In this document: positions 1 through 6,561 of the stretch, in pieces
Numbering within the stretch: position 1 is the first letter of the stretch
How the letters are laid out: each line of letters begins with the position of its first letter
Origin: an uncultured Clostridia bacterium
Lineage (GTDB): Bacteria > Bacillota > Clostridia > TANB77 > CAG-508
Direction of reading: 5' to 3'
NCBI GenBank assembly: GCA_944393755.1
Contig: CALYBF010000053.1
Span: 1-9,405 of the forward strand
DNA: 9,405 bases
Program-made: the position numbers and the translations under genes
Notes under the pieces: generated by a model
Databases searched by the model: none
Seen by the model: only the letters and a program-made list of their open reading frames with translations
Told to the model about the DNA's origin: nothing

Positions 1-132
1 AATTTTCGCAAGTAGTTTTTGGTAAAAATTTATTTTTTATTTAACTTTAAAACAATTTGCTTTACTTTCCTAGTATAAAATAAAATACAATATAATTGTA
101 ATATAATATAAATTTTTCAAAGTACACGTAAT

Positions 133-160
133 TGTATAGTTCTTTACGAACAACTATACA
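133..160. repeat. Inverted repeat in AT-rich left-end spacer
   Basis: A perfect 9-base inverted repeat (arms 133-141 and 152-160, loop 142-151) lies about 54 bases beyond the stop codon of the small minus-strand gene at 214-483. Neither side has a convincing T-run, so it is not a clear intrinsic terminator, though it could protect the 3' end of that transcript. The rest of 1-213 is very AT-rich, and I see no supported gene or promoter in it. Confidence 0.4.
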
Positions 161-213
161 TAATCAATTGTCTATATTATATCACAATTTAAGGAAATGT
201 AAATTATTTACAA

Positions 214-483
214 TTATATATTTTTCAAATATTTTTCTAACTCTGATAACTTAATCTTTTTAGTTAAGTTAGAAATATACACATCATTTGAATAATTAAA
301 AACTAAAAAAGTAATATTTTTAATAATGACTTTATGTGGTTCAATGTATGTAAGGTTAGTTTTTTCTAATTTTCTAATGCTACCATTTATAAAAATAGGG
401 GTAACTTTAGAAAACTCACATATAAATTTAATTCTCTGTTTTAGACATTCTTCAAATTGTAATTCTTGCTTAATAATCTTCAT
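214..483 (-). CDS. Small protein of unknown function (89 aa)
   Basis: I do not recognise this 89-residue protein. It has no evident signal peptide or membrane segment. It is rich in Lys and Ile, with a beta-like centre (hydrophobic and Thr/Asn residues alternating around residues 25-70) and a charged, probably helical C-terminus ending ELEKYLKNI. The ATG at 483 is chosen because a Shine-Dalgarno-like AAAGGATGGTG lies 7 bases before it. The open frame runs 32 codons further upstream, but that extension would cross the T-run and stem of the tRNA terminator at 536-570, so the longer form is unlikely. It lies directly downstream of tRNA-Leu and its terminator, and I see no strong promoter of its own. 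It could be expressed by read-through. The coding call rests mainly on frame length and the ribosome binding site. Confidence 0.6.
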   Translation of the reverse strand: MKIIKQELQFEECLKQRIKFICEFSKVTPIFINGSIRKLEKTNLTYIEPHKVIIKNITFLVFNYSNDVYISNLTKKIKLSELEKYLKNI

Positions 484-535
484 TTTTTCACACCATCCTT
501 TCGTTTGGATGATTTTAATATTGTTTTTAGGCAAC

Positions 536-570
536 AAAAAAATCAACCAGATTTTATTTTCTGATTGATT
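536..570 (-). terminator. Intrinsic terminator of tRNA-Leu
   Basis: Read on the minus strand, an 11-bp stem (560-570 with 541-551, one G-U pair) with an 8-base loop is followed directly by a run of T (542-536). It lies 44 bases past the tRNA CCA end. A further 8-bp hairpin (580-587 with 599-606) sits between the tRNA and this terminator and may help 3' processing. Confidence 0.85.
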
Positions 571-613
571 TTGTATCAATTCTGTTCTATAAAAGTTCGA
601 ACAGAAACATCAT

Positions 614-697
614 TGGTGCGGATGAGAGGACTCGAACCTCCACGCCGTTGGCACTGGTTCCTAAGACCAGCGCGTCTGCCAGTTCCGCCACATCCGC
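614..697 (-). tRNA. tRNA-Leu (anticodon UAG)
   Basis: On the minus strand this is an 84-base class II tRNA. The seven-base acceptor arm GCGGATG (697-691) pairs with CATCCGC, followed by discriminator A and an encoded CCA (616-614). The anticodon arm is CTGGT-CTTAGGA-ACCAG, which places anticodon UAG at 663-661 and reads CUN leucine codons. The long variable arm (GCCAACGGC region) and the T-arm GGTTCGAGTCC are those of tRNA-Leu. It appears to be a single-gene unit, with a consensus promoter 21-50 bases upstream and an intrinsic terminator downstream. Confidence 0.97.
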
Positions 698-717
698 AAA
701 TTCACTTGACAATATCT

Positions 718-747
718 ATATTAGCACAAAAAACATCACCTTGTCAA
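718..747 (-). promoter_or_regulatory. Promoter of tRNA-Leu
   Basis: On the minus strand a perfect -35 box TTGACA (747-742) is separated by 18 bases from TAATAT (723-718). Transcription would start near 711, about 14 bases before the mature tRNA 5' end, which is typical for a stable-RNA promoter. Confidence 0.85.
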
Positions 748-770
748 GTAAATTTTGAAAAACTAAAACA

Positions 771-830
771 AAAAAAGTAAAATTAGCCAAAAGAGAAATT
801 TAAAGTAAACTTCCTGTTTTTTTGCTAATT
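771..830 (-). terminator. Terminator after the Asn/Cys-rich membrane protein gene
   Basis: Just past the stop codon at 837, the minus strand can form AATTAGC (830-824) plus AAAA with TTTT plus GCTAATT (787-781), with one bulged base and a loop of about 27 bases. It is followed by TTACTTTTTTT. The stem is long-looped and AT-rich, so it is weaker than the tRNA terminator, but its position is right. Confidence 0.6.
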
Positions 831-836
831 ATAATT

Positions 837-1340
837 TTAATTTTTTCTATATCTTCCACATATGCAACCTGTTCTTCCATTATTTATATTGTTTGGTATA
901 ACATTGATTCTTGCTGAAACTCCGTTATTAGAAGTATTACAGTTATTATCACAACTATCATTACAACAATTATTAGAATTTTGCTGATTAGTATTAATTG
1001 TTAATAAATCATTATTTGTTCCATTTTGACAAGTGCTAGAAATTGTAAGTAATCCGTTATTATTTTCACAACAATTGTAACTATTTTCCCTTTTACATCT
1101 TTCTATTCTTTGTAATAGTCTACAAATTAAATTTACTAAAACTGCTGTTATATAACTAATTAAAGTATATATAATTGTAGCAATTAAAAAGTTTAAATTA
1201 CCTATAGCAAAAGTAACAATTAAAAATATAGAAAAAATAATTCCTGCAACTAAAGCTGGAGATTTTAATATTTTTTGTAAAGCTATAGAAATAATTATTG
1301 TAGCAAGTGGAAGTGCAAAAAATAATAGTAAAACATTCAT
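837..1340 (-). CDS. Small membrane protein with Asn/Cys-rich C-terminal tail (167 aa)
   Basis: The N-terminal half is strongly hydrophobic, with about three membrane segments (roughly residues 3-22, 28-46 and 48-72). The remaining ~90 residues are hydrophilic, very rich in Asn, and carry about ten cysteines, many in pairs or close spacing (NCCENNN, NCCNDSC, GCICGRY). The tail has an imperfect internal repeat: LLTISSTCQNGTN, then LLTINTNQQNSN. I do not recognise the family. The cysteines could bind metal or form disulfides if the tail is outside the cell, but that is inference. The ATG at 1340 has a good AAGGAG site 9 bases upstream. A promoter (1369-1397) and a terminator (771-830) suggest it is transcribed alone, just downstream of truA. 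Confidence 0.8.
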   Translation of the reverse strand: MNVLLLFFALPLATIIISIALQKILKSPALVAGIIFSIFLIVTFAIGNLNFLIATIIYTLISYITAVLVNLICRLLQRIERCKRENSYNCCENNNGLLTISSTCQNGTNNDLLTINTNQQNSNNCCNDSCDNNCNTSNNGVSARINVIPNNINNGRTGCICGRYRKN

Positions 1341-1368
1341 AACTTTCTCTCCTTTTATGTTTTACTAT

Positions 1369-1397
1369 ATTTTATTCATATTTTTTCTTTTTGTTAA
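1369..1397 (-). promoter_or_regulatory. Probable promoter of the 837-1340 gene
   Basis: On the minus strand TTAACA (1397-1392) and TAAAAT (1374-1369) are separated by exactly 17 bases, about 30 bases before the start codon. Each box has one mismatch to the sigma-A consensus, but in such AT-rich DNA chance matches are common. Confidence 0.5.
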
Positions 1398-1406
1398 TAT
1401 ATATAA

Positions 1407-2150
1407 TTATTGTTCATATTCTACTTTAACTAAAAATAGTCCTTGTGGTGCTAGTGTTTTCCCTGCTTTTTGTCTATCTTTAGATTCTATAATATTTTTA
1501 ATATCTTCTGGCTTTATTTTTCCCAAACCTACATCTACTAAAGTCCCAGAAATTATTCTTACCATATTATATAAAAAACCATTTCCTGTAAGTTCTATCC
1601 AAATTCTATTATCTTCTTTTTCAAATACTTCTGCTTTATAGATTGTTCTTACACTGCTTTTACTACTTGTTCCACTAGATTTAAAAGCTTTAAAATCATG
1701 TTCTCCTTCAAAATATTTTACTGCCTCTTTCATTTTATTTACATCTAGTTTTTGAGGTATATGTGTTTCTAAGTTTCTATATATACTGCTCCCATATATA
1801 GAATTATTTATTACATATCTATATGTTTTTTTCTTACAGCTAAGTCTACTATGGAAATTTTCTTCAACTTCTTCTGCATTTTTTATTCTAATTGCCTTAG
1901 TTATATTACTATTTATCGCAATTGGAAATTTATTAATATCTAGATTAGAATTAGTCTTAAAATTTGCAACTTGAGCTAATGCGTGTACACCTCTATCTGT
2001 TCTTCCAGATGCCATTAACTCTACTTCTTCTCCTGTTATTCTTTTAATTGCTTCTTCTATAGTTCCTTGGATATTTAGTTTATTAGGCTGTTTTTGCCAA
2101 CCATTAAAGTCTTTTCCATCATATTCTATTGTTAATTTAATATTTCTCAA
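1407..2150 (-). CDS. truA: tRNA pseudouridine(38-40) synthase TruA
   Basis: TruA converts uridines 38-40 in the anticodon arm of many tRNAs to pseudouridine, in the cytoplasm. The protein starts with the family's usual RNIKLTIEYDG and carries the catalytic motif SGRTDRGVHA, with the catalytic aspartate at about residue 52. Other family blocks are FHSRLSCKKKTYRY, GEHDFKAFKSSG and GNGFLYNMVRIISG. At 247 residues it is full length. The frame is open to a GTG at 2162, but that codon overlaps the AGGAG ribosome binding site itself. The TTG at 2150 gives the canonical MRNIKL start, so I prefer it; its 11-base spacing is somewhat long. It lies 44 bases after cdaA, with a hairpin between them. Confidence 0.95.
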   Translation of the reverse strand: MRNIKLTIEYDGKDFNGWQKQPNKLNIQGTIEEAIKRITGEEVELMASGRTDRGVHALAQVANFKTNSNLDINKFPIAINSNITKAIRIKNAEEVEENFHSRLSCKKKTYRYVINNSIYGSSIYRNLETHIPQKLDVNKMKEAVKYFEGEHDFKAFKSSGTSSKSSVRTIYKAEVFEKEDNRIWIELTGNGFLYNMVRIISGTLVDVGLGKIKPEDIKNIIESKDRQKAGKTLAPQGLFLVKVEYEQ

Positions 2151-2171
2151 AATACCATTCACTCCTAAAAT

Positions 2172-2198
2172 TTAAAAGCCGTTTTATACGACTTTTAA
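2172..2198 (-). terminator. Hairpin between cdaA and truA (weak terminator or attenuator)
   Basis: On the minus strand an 11-bp stem (2198-2188 with 2182-2172, one U-G pair) with a 5-base loop overlaps the cdaA stop codon and is followed by AATTTTAGGAG, the last part being the truA ribosome binding site. The T-run is short, so it may only reduce read-through into truA. Confidence 0.45.
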
Positions 2199-3152
2199 TC
2201 TTTATTTTCACTATTTTCTTTGTTTTTTTCTTCTTTGCTTTTCTCTTTATTTTGTCTCATTTTTTCTTTTAATTCTTTAAGTTTGTTTTTTCTTTCTTTC
2301 TTCTCTACAGCAAATCTTTTTGTTACAATATTACTAATTAATATTTTCTTCAAAACATCTTCTCTTACATCTGCAATTAAAGTTCCGTCTTTTGCAACTG
2401 AGATTTTTCCTGTTTCTTCAGATACTACAACAACTATACTGTCAGATTCTTTAGATGCTCCTATTGCCGCTCTATGTCTTGTTCCTAATTCTTTTGCAAT
2501 ATCTTTATCATCAGCAAGTGGAAGTACACAAGCTGCTGCAGCTATTTTATTTCCTGATATTACAACTGCACCATCGTGAAGAGGTGTTTTTGGTACAAAT
2601 ATATTTACCAATAATTGTGGTGAAACTTCTGCATCCATAGGCACTCCAGTTGCAATTATATCTTGTATTTTTATATCTCTTTCTATTACAATTAATGCAC
2701 CTGTTTTAGTTTTAGCAAGCTCTGTTGCTGCAATTACTATTTTATAAATATCTTCTTTAGTTTTTGTTGCTAAATCTTTATCTATCCCAAAGAATTTTGT
2801 AATCTTGTTTGTTCCGAAGTTGTTCTAAAGCACGTCTTAATTCTGGTTGGAATATTACTATAATTGCAATAACACCTAAATTCATTATACCTGTTAATAT
2901 CCAGTTTAATATTTTTAAATTAAATATTCCACTTAATGCTGTTGCAACTATTAAAAGAACTATTCCTTTTATTAATTGCCAAGCACGTGAACCTTTTACA
3001 ATTCTAAAAAAACAATATATTAAAAAACATACAATTGTTAAATCTATTATTAAAGTTATAAGTTCAAATGGGTTTGATTGTAATGATTTTATATATGCTA
3101 CTATATTATCTTTATAGAAATTTTCCCAATTCATACCTAAATCTATTACCAT
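2195..3152 (-). pseudogene. cdaA: Diadenylate cyclase CdaA, interrupted by a one-base frameshift
   Basis: CdaA is the membrane-bound enzyme that makes cyclic di-AMP from two ATP and is the main cyclase in many Firmicutes. The first part (3152 to about 2817) encodes three membrane segments (about residues 30-49, 60-77, 85-101) and the family block IFQPELRRALEQL. The extra base at 2816 then shifts the frame, and a stop follows 12 codons later. The other frame continues without a break (GTNKITKFFGIDKD..., GALIVIERD) into the catalytic DGA motif (PLHDGAVV, near 2575) and the RHR motif (GTRHRAAIG, near 2479-2471), then a Lys/Glu-rich tail. Without the extra base the protein is 318 residues, somewhat longer than usual because of the tail. 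The ATG at 3152 has TAGGAG 6 bases upstream. The frameshift could be a real mutation or a sequence error. The cdaR gene that often follows cdaA is absent. Confidence 0.92.
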
Positions 3153-3174
3153 ATTTTTCTCCTATTTTTTATTA

Positions 3175-3315
3175 TTACATTAAAGCATATACAAGTGTTA
3201 TGGCTGTTCCTGCTACCATTAATATTGCTAAAACTCCTGCTGTTACTTTAACAAATATTTGTCCTTTGTCATATCTATTTGTTTTCTTTTCTTGTTTATT
3301 TTTTTCTTTTTTCAT
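3175..3315 (-). CDS. Small single-span membrane protein (46 aa)
   Basis: This short gene encodes a highly charged N-terminus (MKKEKNKQEKKTNRYDKGQ), then one hydrophobic segment (about residues 20-44, including VTAGVLAILMVAGTAITLV), and ends YALM. It looks like a single-pass membrane protein with the basic end in the cytoplasm. Two in-frame ATGs are possible: 3315 (46 aa) and 3324 (49 aa). Two GGA-containing ribosome binding motifs precede them, so either start could be used. It lies 22 bases upstream of cdaA and directly behind a good promoter, so the two are probably co-transcribed and it may work with the cyclase. That link is inference from position only. Confidence 0.75.
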   Translation of the reverse strand: MKKEKNKQEKKTNRYDKGQIFVKVTAGVLAILMVAGTAITLVYALM

Positions 3316-3352
3316 TATTCTCATTTCCTTTCCTTTTAACCTCACATTATAT

Positions 3353-3381
3353 ATTATAGCACACTTTATACATTTTTTAAA
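3353..3381 (-). promoter_or_regulatory. Promoter for the small membrane gene, cdaA and truA
   Basis: On the minus strand an extended -10 (TGC TATAAT, 3361-3353) lies 17 bases after TTTAAA (3381-3376), which matches the -35 consensus at four of six positions. It begins just past the phosphorylase stop codon (3385). Transcription would start near 3346, about 30 bases before the small gene. Confidence 0.6.
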
Positions 3382-3384
3382 TAG

Positions 3385-4689
3385 TTATTTTATCACTTTT
3401 ATAATTGTTTTTAATTTTTCTTGTTTTTCTTTTCTTATTTTTATTATTTCTTTAATTTTTTCTTTTGCTATTTCTAATTGTTCTGGTTTGTTTATATGTA
3501 AATATGCTATAACCTCATCTTTAGAAACTTTATCTCCTACTTTTTTTAGAAGCTCTATTCCTACTGATTTATCTATTTTATCTTCTTTAGTTACTCTTCC
3601 TGCTCCTAAATAGCAAGCTAATTTTCCTATTTCTTGTGCATTTATATTATAAATATATCCAGTTTTTTCACTATATACTGGTTCAATATATTTTGTTTCT
3701 TCTAAATTATCTATGTCCTCCATATATGTAATATCTCCACCTTGGTTTTTAACTAATTCTAAAAATTTTTTATATGCTTTTCCATTATTTAAATTTTCTT
3801 CTAGCATTTTTTTAGCTGTTTCTAAATCTTCTTCCACTCCTGATAATTTTAACATATATGAACCTAAGGCTAATACTACTTGTTTTACATCTTCTAAAAT
3901 ATTTCCTCTTAATGCTTCAATTGCTTCTTTTACTTCTAAAGAATTTCCTACACTTCTTCCTAAAGGTTCGTCCATATTTGTTATTACTGCTACTGTTTCT
4001 CTTTTTGCTAATTTTCCTATTTCTATCATTTCTTTTGCAAGCTTTTCGGCTGATTTTAAATCTTTCATAAAAGCTCCACTTCCTACTGTTACATCTAATA
4101 CAATTTTATCTGCTCCACTTGCTATTTTTTTACTCATTATACTAGATGCAATTAGTGGTATACTTTCTACACAAGCAATACTATCACGCAAGCTATATAA
4201 CTTTTTATCTGCTGGTGCTAAATTAAGTGTTTGTGAAATCATACTTATTCCTATGTTTTCCACATTTTGTACAAATTTGTTGATATCTATATCTGTTTTA
4301 TAACCTGGTATTGATTCTAATTTATCTACAGTTCCACCTGTAAAGCCTAGACCTCTTCCAGACATTTTCGCAACTGGAACACCAAAAGACGCAACAAGTG
4401 GAAGTAATATTAATGATACTTTATCACCTACTCCACCTGTTGAGTGTTTATCTACTATTGTTTTACCTAATTTACTTAAATCTAATATTTCTCCAGAGTG
4501 TGCCATTGAAAGAGTTAAGTTTGTTGTTTCTTCATTTGTCATACCATTAATATATATTGCCATAACTAATGCTGATGCTTGGTAATCTGTTATTTCTCCT
4601 TTAGTATAACCATTTACAAAAAACTCTATTTCTTCTTTTGTAAGTTCTTTCTTATCTCTTTTTTTCTCTATAATATCTAATATAGTCAT
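3385..4689 (-). CDS. pdp: Pyrimidine-nucleoside phosphorylase
   Basis: This cytoplasmic nucleoside-salvage enzyme reversibly splits uridine, thymidine and related pyrimidine nucleosides with phosphate into free base and (deoxy)ribose-1-phosphate. At 434 residues it is full length. It shows the phosphate-binding loop KHSTGGVGDKVSL (residues 81-93), the family signature SGRGLGFTGGTVDKLESIPG (110-129), and base-binding residues at the expected places: R168 (YSLRDS), S183 and K187 (ASSIMSKK). The C-terminal part (about 330-434) is the usual alpha/beta domain. The ATG at 4689 is preceded by AAAGGAG within the last codons of rnhB, with a rather long 12-base spacing. It lies 9 bases after rnhB and is probably translated from the same mRNA. 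The homologous deoA (thymidine phosphorylase) is the alternative name; the Gram-positive context and residue numbering favour pdp. Confidence 0.95.
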   Translation of the reverse strand: MTILDIIEKKRDKKELTKEEIEFFVNGYTKGEITDYQASALVMAIYINGMTNEETTNLTLSMAHSGEILDLSKLGKTIVDKHSTGGVGDKVSLILLPLVASFGVPVAKMSGRGLGFTGGTVDKLESIPGYKTDIDINKFVQNVENIGISMISQTLNLAPADKKLYSLRDSIACVESIPLIASSIMSKKIASGADKIVLDVTVGSGAFMKDLKSAEKLAKEMIEIGKLAKRETVAVITNMDEPLGRSVGNSLEVKEAIEALRGNILEDVKQVVLALGSYMLKLSGVEEDLETAKKMLEENLNNGKAYKKFLELVKNQGGDITYMEDIDNLEETKYIEPVYSEKTGYIYNINAQEIGKLACYLGAGRVTKEDKIDKSVGIELLKKVGDKVSKDEVIAYLHINKPEQLEIAKEKIKEIIKIRKEKQEKLKTIIKVIK

Positions 4690-4698
4690 ATTTTAAAA

Positions 4699-5331
4699 TT
4701 ACTCCTTTGTAAAATGTTTCGTAAAACTTTTTCTATGTATTGGGCATAAACCATATTGTTTTATTGCCTCTATATGTTTTGCAGTACCATAACCTTTATT
4801 TGATAAAAAACCATACTCAGGGTATATTTCGTCCCATTGTCTCATTATTCTATCTCTTGTTACTTTTGCTAGAATTGACGCTGCTGCTATATTATAACAT
4901 CTAGCGTCTCCTTTTATTAATGGTTCATATGGTATTCCTCTTGTATTTATATGTTCTAATGCATCTACTAATATTAAATCTGGCTTTATTTCTAAACCGT
5001 CTACAACTTCTGTTACCCCTTTTTTGGTTGCATTTAATATATTTATTTCATCTATTACGTCTTGGTCTATTACTGCAATTGAATAACTTATCGCTTCTTC
5101 CTTAATTACATCATATAATTTTTCTCTTCTTTTTTCTGTTACTTTTTTAGAGTCATTTACAAATTCTATCATTGAATTTTCAGGCATAATCACACCTGCA
5201 ACAACTACTGGCCCTGCTAATGGTCCACGACCTGCTTCATCTATTCCACATATATTTTTAAAACCTTTATTATATAAATCTTTTTCTATTTCTTTTAATT
5301 TTGTTAGTCTTTCTATTTCTTTTTCTTTCAT
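4699..5331 (-). CDS. rnhB: Ribonuclease HII
   Basis: RNase HII cuts the RNA strand of RNA-DNA hybrids and single ribonucleotides embedded in DNA, using two metal ions. The 210-residue protein has the signature GIDEAGRGPLAGPVVVA with acidic residues D31 and E32, a third acidic residue in LILVDAL (D123), and the fourth in AKVTRDR (D160). The helix block IAAASILAKVTRD and the substrate-binding YPEYGFLSNKGYGTAKH are also present, so all catalytic residues are intact. The start at 5331 follows GAGGA by 4 bases; that ribosome binding site overlaps the stop of the upstream prepilin-like gene, 8 bases away. It sits second in the prepilin-like / rnhB / pdp transcription unit. Confidence 0.96.
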   Translation of the reverse strand: MKEKEIERLTKLKEIEKDLYNKGFKNICGIDEAGRGPLAGPVVVAGVIMPENSMIEFVNDSKKVTEKRREKLYDVIKEEAISYSIAVIDQDVIDEINILNATKKGVTEVVDGLEIKPDLILVDALEHINTRGIPYEPLIKGDARCYNIAAASILAKVTRDRIMRQWDEIYPEYGFLSNKGYGTAKHIEAIKQYGLCPIHRKSFTKHFTKE

Positions 5332-5339
5332 CTCTTCCT

Positions 5340-5840
5340 CTATTCTTCTATACTATCTATTTCTGTTAATGAATATTTTCCATCATAACCTAAAGTATTA
5401 TATATTTCTACAGTTGCATTTACATCATCAAATTTTATTAAATATTCTTCTCCTTCTTCTTTTTCCATATCTTCTAAGCCCCAATTTTGCAATGTAGTAT
5501 CTGTTACTTTATAACACTCTGATACTGGTATTGCTGACGGTGCAGATACTCCGTTTGCTTTTTCTAAACCTGCTCCTTTATATACTTCATTTTCTGCTTG
5601 TTCTTTTTTTCCTGCATATTCAGCATCTTCTGGTTTTGTTAACCCTATTTTAAAATTAACTTCTTCTACCAACCCTTTTGCTTTTGCTTCTATTAATAAC
5701 ATATTTGTTCTTAATTCTTCTAGTTTTGCTTTTCTTACAGTATCAGACCCACTATACACTGCTATACTTGCTATTATTAATAGCACAACTACTGTAATTA
5801 CTAACGCCACTAATGTTACTCCTCTTTCTTTTCTATTCAT
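5340..5840 (-). CDS. Prepilin-like protein with type IV pilin N-terminus (166 aa)
   Basis: The N-terminus MNRKERG-VTLVALVITVVVLLIIAS has a short basic leader, a glycine before the predicted prepilin-peptidase cleavage site (after residue 7), and a long hydrophobic helix, followed by a charged helix. This is the plan of type IV pilins and pseudopilins. The conserved glutamate at position 5 of the mature protein is replaced by alanine (A12), as in the DGR target protein in this window. The C-terminal part (about residues 60-166) is acidic, and I do not recognise it. The ATG at 5840 has AGGTGG 4 bases upstream, and a strong promoter lies just before. It is first in a unit with rnhB and pdp, whose functions seem unrelated. 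It may be a minor pilin or surface protein; no pilus assembly genes are in the window. Confidence 0.88.
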   Translation of the reverse strand: MNRKERGVTLVALVITVVVLLIIASIAVYSGSDTVRKAKLEELRTNMLLIEAKAKGLVEEVNFKIGLTKPEDAEYAGKKEQAENEVYKGAGLEKANGVSAPSAIPVSECYKVTDTTLQNWGLEDMEKEEGEEYLIKFDDVNATVEIYNTLGYDGKYSLTEIDSIEE

Positions 5841-5896
5841 TTTTCCACCTTTCCTTTATCTAATTTTTCTCAAAAATCCATTTTTTATTTTCCATT

Positions 5897-5925
5897 ATTA
5901 TATATTTTTACTAAGTTTTTTTCAA
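5897..5925 (-). promoter_or_regulatory. Promoter of the prepilin-like / rnhB / pdp unit
   Basis: On the minus strand TTGAAA (5925-5920) and a perfect TATAAT (5902-5897) are separated by 17 bases. Transcription would start near 5890, about 50 bases before the prepilin-like start codon. Confidence 0.75.
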
Positions 5926-5991
5926 TAGAAAAAGAAAATAAAAACAAAAAAGAAAACAAAAAATAAGTACAGTAAAATAAGAATATTAATT

Positions 5992-6258
5992 TTATATTAT
6001 CATTATATTCTTTATTTCTATTTTTCCAACATTATTTATAACTCCCTCAATAACCACTTTTTCTCCAATTTTAAATTTCTGATAACAAAAGTCTGCCACA
6101 TTATTATAACCAATAATATTTAAAACATTTTCATCTAACAATTTTAATTTAAATCTTACAACTGATATTTTGTCATTTTTAAAACTTTTATTATCACCTA
6201 TTACAAAATCAAATTCTATTTTACTTATTATTTTTCCTATTAAAAAACATATATTCAT
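5992..6258 (-). CDS. Small OB-fold, single-stranded-DNA-binding-like protein (88 aa)
   Basis: The protein has the layout of a short single-strand-binding (SSB/PriB-type) OB fold: an N-terminal strand MNICFLIGKIISKIEF, a middle ISVVRFKLKLLDENVLNIIG, then the block ADFCYQKFKIGEKVVIEGVI typical of SSB proteins, and a short last strand. It lacks the acidic C-terminal tail through which true SSB recruits partners, and at 88 residues it is shorter than SSB. The ATG at 6258 follows GGAGG by 4 bases. It lies downstream of the DGR template repeat on the same strand, where a reverse transcriptase would often be found. A role in handling single-stranded cDNA or DNA would fit, but this is only positional inference. 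It could equally be an unrelated housekeeping paralogue. Confidence 0.75.
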   Translation of the reverse strand: MNICFLIGKIISKIEFDFVIGDNKSFKNDKISVVRFKLKLLDENVLNIIGYNNVADFCYQKFKIGEKVVIEGVINNVGKIEIKNIMII

Positions 6259-6283
6259 AAGCCCTCCAAAACAAATAATAAAT

Positions 6284-6335
6284 GTAAAATAAGTATATTG
6301 GAAATAACAATTATTTCTACTAATACTTATTTTAC
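6284..6335 (-). other. Long AT-rich hairpin downstream of the template repeat
   Basis: A perfect 13-bp outer stem (6284-6296 with 6323-6335) encloses a perfect 7-bp inner stem (6301-6307 with 6311-6317) with a 3-base loop, separated by a small internal loop. It lies about 100 bases past the TR and just before the SSB-like gene. On the minus strand no strong T-run follows; on the plus strand a T-rich tract does. It may define the 3' end of the TR RNA or separate it from the next gene. Confidence 0.6.
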
Positions 6336-6435
6336 TATTTTATTTTTACCTAAATTAGGAAGGAATAAATCTCTTTAATACTAATACTTTCACTGTATAT
6401 ATTCCGTAAAATATATAATCTAGAAATTGTATTAG

Positions 6436-6561
6436 AGTGTGAAACGGAAGGAATTGTTGCTGTTAGCATTGCCATTGTTGTTGTTACGGTTCGAAGCTGA
6501 ATTGCTATTGTTGTAATTGCCTCCCCTATTGACAAACGGATTGTTGTCGTTGTAAGAGTTT
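6436..6561 (-). repeat. DGR template repeat (TR)
   Basis: This 126-base segment is the invariant donor copy of the variable repeat at 7091-7216. They align with no gaps, 102 identical and 24 different. In the sense (minus) direction 20 of the 24 differences fall on the 47 adenines of the TR and only 4 on the other 79 bases. Read in the frame of the target gene, the TR has 18 AAC/AAT codons, 15 of which are altered in the VR. It starts inside the last 36 bases of the MutS-like gene and ends in noncoding DNA, where the target-gene frame meets a stop (TAA) right after the repeat. In a DGR this RNA is copied by an error-prone reverse transcriptase and the cDNA replaces the VR. Confidence 0.95.

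Noticed and set aside
114..125. 12-base sequence TTTTCAAAGTAC repeated at 8461-8472, possible attachment sites flanking most of the window
   Set aside because: Short, AT-rich, flanks do not match, and the DNA between holds core genes rather than a mobile element with an integrase.
484..579. N-terminal 32-codon extension of the small gene at 214-483
   Set aside because: It would run through the stem and T-run of the tRNA terminator, while a good ribosome binding site precedes the ATG at 483.
704..749. Perfect 9-base inverted repeat (704-712 and 741-749) around the tRNA-Leu promoter
   Set aside because: One arm is the -35 region and the other mostly precedes the transcription start, so it cannot form an RNA hairpin; a chance match or weak operator cannot be told apart.
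565..780. Plus-strand open frame across the tRNA region
   Set aside because: It is the antisense of tRNA-Leu and its promoter; no ribosome binding site.
2195..2644. The C-terminal cdaA frame as an independent gene starting at 2644
   Set aside because: The start would lie inside the cyclase domain, there is no ribosome binding site, and the frame continues upstream in coding-like sequence joining the N-terminal part.
3713..4303. Long plus-strand open frame opposite pdp, and similar ones opposite cdaA, rnhB and the DGR target
   Set aside because: They are low-complexity, Ser/Phe/Leu-rich antisense shadows of well-supported genes.
6350..6535. Open frame of 61 codons covering most of the template repeat on the minus strand
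   Set aside because: Its sequence is the TR read in another frame plus AT-rich spacer, it has no ribosome binding site, and it matches no reverse transcriptase motif.
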